Source of the DNA: Saccharothrix luteola
GTDB taxonomy: Bacteria > Actinomycetota > Actinomycetes > Mycobacteriales > Pseudonocardiaceae
Length of the DNA stretch: 64,000 nt
Assembly: GCF_020859565.1 (NCBI RefSeq)
Contig: NZ_JAJHUO010000007.1
Location: forward strand, 62,001 to 126,000
Direction: 5' to 3'
The notes beneath the pieces are model-generated. The model was given only the letters and a program-made list of their open reading frames with translations. It was not told the origin of the DNA and searched no databases. The translations under genes were made by a program, and so were the position numbers. Shown here piece by piece: positions 36,240 to 43,111 of the stretch. Positions within the stretch are counted from its first letter, which is position 1. Each line of letters opens with the position of its first letter.

Positions 36240-37081
36240 TGGGGTCTCCCTCCTGATGTCTTCCAGCCGGTGGGGACTTCGAGCAGGTCCAGCCGCGGCG
36301 GTGCCCCCGCCCGCGCGACGCCGTGCACGACCGCGGCGACCTCCCTCGCCGCCGCCGCCGGGTCGTCGGCCTGGAAGATGTTCCTGCCCATGGCCACCCC
36401 CGCCGCACCGCTGCCGATCACTTCGTCCACGTAGGACAGAACTTGTCGCTGGTCCGTGCGCGGTCCACCGGCGGCGATGACGGGCACCGGGCAGCTCCGC
36501 ACGACGTCGGCCATCTCCGCGACCGATCCGGGGTACACCGACTTGACGATGTCGGCGCCGAGGTCGGCGGCGATCGTCGCGGCGTGCGCGATCAACTCCG
36601 GGTCCCTGGGGTTGCGGACCTTCGGCCCCCGCGGGTACATCATGGCCAGCAGGGGCAGGTTCCAGCGGTCGCACCCCTCCGCGACCTTGGCCAGGTCCGC
36701 GATCTGGCGGGCCTCGTCCGACGCGCCGACGTTGACGTGCACGCTCACCGCGTCCGCGCCGAGGCGCATCGCCTCCTCCACGCTCGCGACGAGGTACTTC
36801 GCGTCCGGGTCCGGGCCGCGGGCGGTGCCGGCGCTCAGGTGCAGGATCAGTGACATGTCGGTGAACCAGCGCCGGTCGACGTGCCGCAGGCTCCCCTTGT
36901 GCAGCACCACGGCGTCCACCCCGCTGGTCGAGAGCAGCCCGACCAGGGTGTCGACCGTCCGGCCACCGCCCGTGATCGGGCCGTCGGTGACCGAGTGGTC
37001 CAATGGGACGACGAGCAAGCGTTGGTCGACTTGTCGGCACAACCTGCGCAGCCGCACTTCACGCGCGAACGAACCCGGCAC
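36236..37081 (-). CDS. griI: GriI-like aldolase (DhnA/FbaB class)
   Basis: A 281-residue class I aldolase. The Schiff-base Lys is in GADIVKSVYPGSVAEM (about residue 180), the acid/base Tyr in LLAMMYPRGPKVRNP (about 149), and phosphate binding is at AAGGPR and GVAMGRNIFQ. GriI joins L-aspartate 4-semialdehyde with dihydroxyacetone phosphate to 2-amino-4,5-dihydroxy-6-oxo-7-(phosphooxy)heptanoate. A related enzyme (ADH synthase, AroA') uses the same chemistry in archaeal shikimate synthesis; pairing with aspartate kinase and absence of other shikimate genes in the operon favour the GriI role. GTG start after GGAG. Confidence 0.92.
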   Translation of the reverse strand: MPGSFAREVRLRRLCRQVDQRLLVVPLDHSVTDGPITGGGRTVDTLVGLLSTSGVDAVVLHKGSLRHVDRRWFTDMSLILHLSAGTARGPDPDAKYLVASVEEAMRLGADAVSVHVNVGASDEARQIADLAKVAEGCDRWNLPLLAMMYPRGPKVRNPRDPELIAHAATIAADLGADIVKSVYPGSVAEMADVVRSCPVPVIAAGGPRTDQRQVLSYVDEVIGSGAAGVAMGRNIFQADDPAAAAREVAAVVHGVARAGAPPRLDLLEVPTGWKTSGGRPQ

Positions 37082-37129
37082 GGTGGACTCCTCTCCCCGG
37101 AGGTGGCGCTGGTGGATCGGCGGGTGCGA

Positions 37130-38347
37130 TCACCCGCGGTCGAGCTCGAACTCGGCGTGCAGCAGGGCGACCGCGGTGTGCACCCGGTCGATCGGGATCG
37201 TCACCGAGGTTCGCAACTGCGAGGTGGAGACCCAGCTCGTGGCGATCCCGGCGTCCGCGAGCACGGACAGCATCCGCGCGGTGTGCCCGGGCCGGCTGAG
37301 CATCCCCGTGCCGATCAGGGACACCTTGCCGACGTGCTCGTCGTAGACGACCGATCCACCGTTCCGAGCCACCAGGTCGCGCAGCTCGTCGGCCAGCCGG
37401 ACCAGGTCGCTGCGCCGCATGGTGAAGCCCATCCGGAACTCGTCCTCGAACGGCCCGGACCTGGCGACCAGGTCGACCGGCGCGTTGTGCTCGCCCAGCA
37501 GCACGAGCACGTCCACCGCCGGGTCCCGGTGTCCCGGCCCCGAGCGGACCAGCACCCTGGTGACGTCCGAGTCGTGCGCGACGGCCAGCACGCCGAACGC
37601 CTCCAGCACGTCCGGGTCGTCGCCGTGGCGGACCACGGTCCCCGGACGGTCACCGACGGAGTTCCGCACGTGGACCTCGACCCTCTCGGCAGTGGCCAGC
37701 TCGACCGCCCGGGCGTGCAGGACCTTGGCGCCGGCGAAGGCCATCTCGCTCATCACGTCGACGTCCACTTCGGACAGCAGCGACGCGGTCGGCACGATCC
37801 GCGGATCCGCGCTGCACACGCCGTCGACGTCGGTGTAGATCTCACACCGGCGCGCGCCGAGCGCGGCGGCGAGGGCGACGGCCGTGGTGTCGGAACCACC
37901 GCGGCCCAGCGTGGTCACGTCACCATCGGGGTTGTCGCCCTGGAACCCGGCGACGACGGGAACCTCGCCCACGTCGAGCGACGAGCGGATCCTGGTGGGC
38001 GTCACCTTCGCGACCCGTCCCTCGCCGTGCGGCCCGACCACCGCGACACCCGCCTGGGCGCCGGTCAGCGAGACGGCCGGGACCCCGACCTCGTGCAGCG
38101 CCATGGACATCAGCGCCGCGGACGCGCATTCTCCGGTGGCCAGGAGCTGGTCGCTCTCCCTGGTGGGCCGCCGCACGTTCAGCGCCGCGGCCGTGCCGAG
38201 CAGGTCGTCGGTGGTGGAGCCCTGAGCGGAAACCACCAGCACGACGGCGACGCGTCGCCGTGCCGCCGCCACGGATCGGGCTATCGAGCGCACTTGGTCG
38301 AGCCCGGCGAGCGAAGTGCCGCCGTACTTGCGGACGACTGTTTCCAT
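37130..38347 (-). CDS. pathway-dedicated aspartate kinase
   Basis: A 405-residue aspartokinase, first gene of the operon running down to the isochorismatase. The kinase domain (about 1-240) opens VVRKYGGTSLAGLDQVRSIA and has TLGRGGSDTTAVALAAALGA and YTDVDGVCSADPRIVPTA. Two ACT-like segments follow (about 265-400). It makes 4-phospho-L-aspartate, precursor of aspartate semialdehyde for the GriI-like aldolase. No semialdehyde dehydrogenase gene is in the window, so the housekeeping one must serve. A second, cluster-located kinase suggests escape from Lys/Thr feedback; I cannot read that from the ACT domains. ATG after GGGGGAG. Confidence 0.9.
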   Translation of the reverse strand: METVVRKYGGTSLAGLDQVRSIARSVAAARRRVAVVLVVSAQGSTTDDLLGTAAALNVRRPTRESDQLLATGECASAALMSMALHEVGVPAVSLTGAQAGVAVVGPHGEGRVAKVTPTRIRSSLDVGEVPVVAGFQGDNPDGDVTTLGRGGSDTTAVALAAALGARRCEIYTDVDGVCSADPRIVPTASLLSEVDVDVMSEMAFAGAKVLHARAVELATAERVEVHVRNSVGDRPGTVVRHGDDPDVLEAFGVLAVAHDSDVTRVLVRSGPGHRDPAVDVLVLLGEHNAPVDLVARSGPFEDEFRMGFTMRRSDLVRLADELRDLVARNGGSVVYDEHVGKVSLIGTGMLSRPGHTARMLSVLADAGIATSWVSTSQLRTSVTIPIDRVHTAVALLHAEFELDRG

Positions 38348-38561
38348 TTCTCCCCCATCGGCACGGGAAGTGCCGTTCAGGCCGGTCTGTCCACCAGCCG
38401 GCCGGCCATCACCGACGTTAACCGAGCGCTTCGGCGCCTCCCACTACTCGAGTGGGTAGGCACTTCTCCTCGACCGGTTGGAACGCACGCTCCCGCCCAC
38501 CCATAAAGGAACGGTCGGGAAGGCCGACCGGGAGATGTCGGCGAAGAAGAGTCGCGCGCGG
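38348..38561 (-). promoter_or_regulatory. promoter region of the aminohydroxybenzoate operon
   Basis: 214 bases between the DsbA-like stop and the aspartate kinase start. CCCACT-ACTCG-AGTGGG (38441-38457) is an inverted repeat that could be an operator. A short hairpin (CGGCAC / GTGCCG, 38359-38375) sits beside the ribosome-binding site and could mask it. No CACGTG element is present, unlike most other cluster promoters, so this operon may be controlled differently. No protein frame is convincing. Confidence 0.45.
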
Positions 38562-39275
38562 TCAGGAGTCGGCGAAACCGTCCAGCAGTTCGTCCACCCA
38601 CTCGCGCCGGTATTCGTCCAGCCGTGGAAAACCCGCGGGCGGCTCACCGGTCCAGTGGTAGGTCGCGCCCGGGTTGTGCTCGGCGTAGCCGTTGGCCGCG
38701 AACAGGTGCGGACTGCCCTGCACCCGCGGCCCTCGCGCCACGGACCACTGCCGGTACACCGCTTCCCTGCCCGCCCCGCGGGCCATCGCCTCGGCCAGCC
38801 GGTCGTGGTCGACGTGCTCGCAGTCCCTGGCGAGCTCCAGGATCACCGAGTGGACGCTGACGCACCGGCTGTCCACGAAGAAGGCTCGACGCAGGGCGGT
38901 GTCCAGCTCGTCGCTGCCGAGCAGGCCGCCCACGGCGGGGTCCTTCGCTGCCTGGACCGCTTCCATCGCCGGCAGCGTGGTCACCGGGTAGGACTCGACC
39001 GGGCCGTGCCACGCCTTCCAGCCGAGCTCCGGCAGGGCACCGGCGATCGCCACGACCTCGACGTCGACGATGTGCTTCGGCGTCGGTATCCCGTTGAACA
39101 GCTCCAGCGGGAAGGCGCGGTGGTCGATCAGCACTTCGACGTCCCGCTCGCGCGCCCTGGTGTGCAACGTGTGCAGCGCGAGCGCGCTCCACGGGCAACT
39201 GGTGTCGGACCAGACCGTCACCGTGCGAAGGGCGGGGTTCACCAGGTCGCTCGCCACATCGGGGTGTGCAGCCAT
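38562..39275 (-). CDS. DsbA-family (FrnE-like) oxidoreductase
   Basis: A 237-residue thioredoxin-fold protein. The active-site region is TVWSDTSCPWSALALHTL: one Cys in the position of the first DsbA Cys and Ser where the second would be, as in FrnE-like and 2-hydroxychromene-2-carboxylate isomerase relatives. The helical insertion (about 80-180) and VQGSPHLFAANGYAEH, with the cis-Pro loop GSP, complete the family plan. No signal peptide, so cytoplasmic. It lies 19 bases downstream of the PhzE-like gene. It may act as a glutathione-independent isomerase or reductase on a pathway intermediate. The specific role is unknown. Confidence 0.82.
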   Translation of the reverse strand: MAAHPDVASDLVNPALRTVTVWSDTSCPWSALALHTLHTRARERDVEVLIDHRAFPLELFNGIPTPKHIVDVEVVAIAGALPELGWKAWHGPVESYPVTTLPAMEAVQAAKDPAVGGLLGSDELDTALRRAFFVDSRCVSVHSVILELARDCEHVDHDRLAEAMARGAGREAVYRQWSVARGPRVQGSPHLFAANGYAEHNPGATYHWTGEPPAGFPRLDEYRREWVDELLDGFADS

Positions 39276-39294
39276 CTTCACGCCTACCTTCCGC

Positions 39295-41238
39295 TCAGCC
39301 CGCGGTGGCTCCGGCCCTCCGCCGGTCACCGGCCATCAGGGCACTCGTCAGTTCGTCGAGGACGTCGATCCCGTCGACGGTCAGCACCGACTCCGGGTGG
39401 AACTGCACCGACGCGAACCCCCGGCCGCGCATCCCGTGCACCTCGCCGCTGACGGGGTCGCGCGACAGCTCGACCAGTCCCCGCCCCAGCGGCGCCAGCA
39501 CCCGGTCGGTGTCCGCGCAGGCGGCGAACGTGTTGTAGAAACCGCAGCGCCGCGAGCGGCCGAAGAAGTCGATGACCTTCTGCTCGCCCTGGCCCGGCAC
39601 CGGCCGCCGCAGCACCCGCAACCCCAGCAGGTGTGACAGCACCTGGTGGGACAGGCAGATCGCGAGCAGGGGGACGCCCCGCGCCAGCGCGTCGCGCAGC
39701 AGGCGGTGCGCGGCGGCGATCTTCGGGTGGCCGACGTCCCCGGGGTCACCCGGACCGGGCCCGGCCACCACCAGGCTGTGGTCGGTGATCCGGAACTCGT
39801 CGTCGTACCGCGCGACGCGAACCGACAGCCCCAGCGAGGAGAGCTGGTGGCGCAGCATCGCGGTGAAGGTGTCCTCGAAGTCGACGACCAGCACCGGGGG
39901 CCCGTCGATCACGGCCTGTCGCCCGGTGTGCGGTCGCAGCCAGAAGCGGGCGAGCCGGTCGTTGCGCGACCGCAACGCTTCCACGAGCACCGGATGGTTC
40001 CGCCACTGGCTGATCAGGGGTGTCACGCCGGCCACCGGCCCGTCCGGCACCGAGTCCCGGCCGCCGAGCGCCGCCAGCAGCCCGGCGGCCTTCGCCCTGG
40101 TCTCAGCGGACTCGGAAGCGGGATCGGAGTGGCGCACGAGCGTCGCCCCGACGTCGAGCCGCAGCCGCCCGGTCGCGTCGACGTCCGCGGTCCTGATCAC
40201 GATCGCCGAGTCCAGACCCCGCTCGCCGCGGGCGTCGCGGTCGATCAGCGCCACCACCCCGCTGTAGTACCCGCGGCCGGCCGGCTCGTGCCGGGCGACC
40301 ACCCGGCACGCGCTCTCCAGGGGGCTCCCGATGACCGTGGGCGCGAACATCGTCTCCCGGAGGATGTGCCGGGGGTCCATCGAGGTCCGGCCGGTGATCA
40401 GGTACTCGGTGTGCGCGACACGGGCCATCGCCTTGAGCGCGGGCCCGACGACCCGGCCGCCGGACTCGCAGATCCGGCCCATCATCTTCAGCTCTTCGTC
40501 CAGCACCATGTGCAGCTCGTCGACCTCCTTGCGGTCGTCGAGGAAGCCGAGGACGTCCTCGATCGAGCCGCCGGACGGCGGGTAGCGGTACGTGCCGCTG
40601 ATCGGGTTCATCGTCGCCGTGCCGTCGACCACGCTGACGTGCCGCTCGGGTGACGCGCCGATGAGCGTCCGAGTGCCGGTGTGCACCAGGAACGTCCAGT
40701 AAGCACCGCTCTCGTGGCGCAGCAGCCGGCTGAACGCCGCCAGCGCGGTGCGCGTGGAGTAGTCCTCGACGTGGGCCAGCAGCGAGCGCTTGAGCACGAA
40801 GTTCGCCCCGACGCCCCGGCCGATCTCCTCGGCCACCACCCGCCGCACCAGGCGTGCGTACTCCCGGTCGTCCAGGGAGAACCTCTTGTCGCGCAGGCGG
40901 ATGTCGACGTCCGGGACGGCGTCGAGGAAGTCCGGCACCGCGAGGTCGGCCCGGTGCGACACCCGCATCACCACCAGCGGCGTGCCGTCGTCGACGCACT
41001 CGAAACCCCGTTCGGCCAACTGCCGGTGGGGCACCAGGACGAGCGCGGCGGAACCCGGCGACGTGACGTCCGGCAGGTCCGCCAACCTGTCCACCGTGGA
41101 CAGTTCACCGGTGAGGAACTCCACCCGTGCACCGCCCTTGGCCGAGACCCGGTGCAACAGTGCGAACGGTGGCGTCCGCGGCGAGAGGACGCGCCGCACC
41201 ACCTCGGCCGCGGACTCCCTGAGAACAACCGCACCCAT
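39295..41238 (-). CDS. phzE: PhzE-like 2-amino-2-deoxyisochorismate synthase
   Basis: A 647-residue fusion of a chorismate-utilising synthase and a glutamine amidotransferase. The TrpE-like part (about 1-420) has MNPISGTYRYPPSGGSIEDV, DELHMVLDEELKMMGRICES and GSPLESACRVVARHEPAGRG, YYSG. The class I amidotransferase (about 435-640) has nucleophile Cys in LLAICLSHQVLSHLLG (near residue 528) and VQFHPESVLT. Length and order match PhzE, which turns chorismate and glutamine into ADIC. Anthranilate synthase is the alternative, but the PhzD-like isochorismatase in the cluster supports ADIC. ATG after AAGGGGGAA. Middle gene of a three-gene operon. Confidence 0.92.
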   Translation of the reverse strand: MGAVVLRESAAEVVRRVLSPRTPPFALLHRVSAKGGARVEFLTGELSTVDRLADLPDVTSPGSAALVLVPHRQLAERGFECVDDGTPLVVMRVSHRADLAVPDFLDAVPDVDIRLRDKRFSLDDREYARLVRRVVAEEIGRGVGANFVLKRSLLAHVEDYSTRTALAAFSRLLRHESGAYWTFLVHTGTRTLIGASPERHVSVVDGTATMNPISGTYRYPPSGGSIEDVLGFLDDRKEVDELHMVLDEELKMMGRICESGGRVVGPALKAMARVAHTEYLITGRTSMDPRHILRETMFAPTVIGSPLESACRVVARHEPAGRGYYSGVVALIDRDARGERGLDSAIVIRTADVDATGRLRLDVGATLVRHSDPASESAETRAKAAGLLAALGGRDSVPDGPVAGVTPLISQWRNHPVLVEALRSRNDRLARFWLRPHTGRQAVIDGPPVLVVDFEDTFTAMLRHQLSSLGLSVRVARYDDEFRITDHSLVVAGPGPGDPGDVGHPKIAAAHRLLRDALARGVPLLAICLSHQVLSHLLGLRVLRRPVPGQGEQKVIDFFGRSRRCGFYNTFAACADTDRVLAPLGRGLVELSRDPVSGEVHGMRGRGFASVQFHPESVLTVDGIDVLDELTSALMAGDRRRAGATAG

Positions 41239-41383
41239 CACTGCCCGTTCCCCCTTGGTCGAACCGTCGAGCACTGGGAGCCGACGCGGCGGCGGCCCCC
41301 TGCCGCGCACCGGGCGTCGACCCGAAATCGCTACTGCGCCCCGGATCGGGGACGACCACTCGCTCCGGCGGTGTCCGGCACGG

Positions 41384-43003
41384 TCACGACACCTGCCCGC
41401 GGACGAGGTCGAGCAGGGCCGTGCAGTCAGCCGGCAGCTCGGAGGCGTTGCCGCGCCAGGCGACGTGGTGGTCCGGTCGGACGAGCACGAGGTCCCGCTC
41501 CCACACCTCGGCCACGTGGCGGTCGGGCACCGACACGGAGGTGAGCGGCACCCCCAGCCGCTCGGCCGCGTCGACCAGCGGCCGTCCGGCGCCCCTGCCG
41601 GACGTGTCCACGAGGGTCATCTCCGGGCCGAGCAGGTCGAACACCTCGGTCCCGTCCTCGAGCCGGACGCTCGGCGCCCGGCCGCCCGGCCAGGTGGTCG
41701 GCACGATCGACCGCCAGTCCCAGGGCGGCTCGGCGCCCTCCTCGTGCCGCACCACGGGCGAGTGGCGGTAGCGGTGCCCGAAGTGGATGCCGGCGTTGTC
41801 GATCTGGTGCCGTTCGCGATCGAGGAAGCCGACGATCTCGGCCGCGCTCGCCCCGTGGGCGGCCAGTGTCGGGAAGCGCCGCCACACCTCCAGCAGGTTC
41901 GCGCACATCTCGCGGTTGAACAGCGCGACACCGCGCCGCTCGGCCTCGTAGCTGTCGAGCAGCCGCGGCCCACCCCAACCGTTGACGACGGCGGCGAGCT
42001 TCCAGCCGAGGTCGACGGCATCGCCCAAACCGGTGTTGGCCCCGTGCCCGCCCGTCGGGTAGAACTGGTGCGCCGCGTCGCCGACCAGGAACACCGCGCC
42101 CTTCCGGTAGGTCCGCGCCACGGCGAGGCGGCCCTCCCAGTGCGCGACGGCGAGCACCTCGTCCACCTGGAGGTCGACGCCGAGCCGCTCCCGGACCACC
42201 TCCACCGGGTCACCCCGGAACGGCTCGTCACCCGGCAGCGGGAAGGTGCCCGTCCAGGTCGACGTGCCGTCCCGGGAGACCAGGGTGAGGCCCCGGGTGG
42301 CGTTGGCGAGGAAGAAGCGCCCGTGCTTGGCCAGCACGGGGTCGGTGCTGCTGAAGTACACGTCGCAGTGCAGCGCCCGCTGCCCGACGTCGTCCATCGC
42401 GATGCCGCACTGCTCGCGCACGGTGCTGTTGGCCCCGTCGCACGCGGCGAGCCAGCGCGTGCGCACCTGGTCGCGTTCCCCCGTCGCGGTGTGCCTCAGG
42501 GAGACCGTGACACCGTCGCCGTCCTGGGTCAGCGAGACGACGGTCCAGCCTTCCCGCAGCCGCACCAAGTCGTTCGCCCGGCAGTGCTCCCGGCCCAACC
42601 GCTCCAGCAGCGAGCCCAGCACGCGCTGGTAGGGCTCGCGCGGCTGGGTGCCGTCATTGGCGGCCGCCATCCGGAGGCGGAGTTCGTCCACCGACGGGTA
42701 GGTCCACCCGGTCAGCGGGTCGTCCGCGAAGTCCCGCGTCCACAGGAAGGTGAACGGGTGGTCCGAGGGCACGCCCAGCTCGCGGATGGCGTCGACCAAC
42801 CCGAGCCGCCGGAGCAGCTCCATGCTGCGGCCGTTGACGAAGTCCATCTTGGGGTGGCGCGACACGTGCTCGGCGCGCTCCACGACCAGGCTCGACACCC
42901 CGTGCCGGGCCAGCTCCAAGGCGAGCGTCGCACCCACCGGACCGGCGCCGACCACCAGGACGTCGACTTCAGCGGGTGCGGGCGACTTGTGCGTCGTGAC
43001 CAT
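41384..43003 (-). CDS. FAD-dependent aromatic monooxygenase C
   Basis: A 539-residue group A flavin hydroxylase, paralogue of monooxygenase A at the other end of the cluster. FAD loop VDVLVVGAGPVGATLALELA (about 13-32), DG motif WLAACDGANSTVREQCG, GD motif AVFLVGDAAHQFYPTGGHGA, NTGLGDAVDL. It ends with the same VWERDLVLVRPDHHVAWRGN in a thioredoxin-like domain. I start at MVTTHKSPAPAEVDVLVVGA, with GGAG nine bases before; the frame is open 30 codons further up through a regulatory element. It leads the operon with the PhzE-like and DsbA-like genes. Likely hydroxylates an aminobenzoate or the coupled product. Confidence 0.9.
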   Translation of the reverse strand: MVTTHKSPAPAEVDVLVVGAGPVGATLALELARHGVSSLVVERAEHVSRHPKMDFVNGRSMELLRRLGLVDAIRELGVPSDHPFTFLWTRDFADDPLTGWTYPSVDELRLRMAAANDGTQPREPYQRVLGSLLERLGREHCRANDLVRLREGWTVVSLTQDGDGVTVSLRHTATGERDQVRTRWLAACDGANSTVREQCGIAMDDVGQRALHCDVYFSSTDPVLAKHGRFFLANATRGLTLVSRDGTSTWTGTFPLPGDEPFRGDPVEVVRERLGVDLQVDEVLAVAHWEGRLAVARTYRKGAVFLVGDAAHQFYPTGGHGANTGLGDAVDLGWKLAAVVNGWGGPRLLDSYEAERRGVALFNREMCANLLEVWRRFPTLAAHGASAAEIVGFLDRERHQIDNAGIHFGHRYRHSPVVRHEEGAEPPWDWRSIVPTTWPGGRAPSVRLEDGTEVFDLLGPEMTLVDTSGRGAGRPLVDAAERLGVPLTSVSVPDRHVAEVWERDLVLVRPDHHVAWRGNASELPADCTALLDLVRGQVS

Positions 43004-43078
43004 CGACGAAGAGCTCCGGAGGACGTAGGGAGGTACCTCCGTCGAGCCTGCCACCCGTCCGGGGCCGGACCATCGCGC

Positions 43079-43096
43079 GTTCACGTGATTCACGCG
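43079..43096 (-). promoter_or_regulatory. cluster regulatory element upstream of monooxygenase C
   Basis: On the minus strand GTGAATCACGTGAAC, with a CACGTG core (43082-43087) about 84 bases before the start. It resembles the 26-base boundary element (TGAA then CACGTGA) with one inserted base. Confidence 0.5.
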
Positions 43097-43111
43097 TGGG
43101 AGCCCGGTTCC

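Noticed and set aside
35136..37081. Archaeal-type shikimate entry (3-dehydroquinate) by the GriI/GriH-like pair
   Set aside because: A class II DAHP synthase is present in the same cluster and an aspartate kinase precedes the pair, so the grixazone-type aminohydroxybenzoate role is more consistent. Sequence alone cannot fully exclude the alternative.
39295..41238. Anthranilate synthase (TrpEG fusion) for tryptophan
   Set aside because: The length and the linked PhzD-like and DhbA-like genes point to ADIC synthase. No other trp genes are near.
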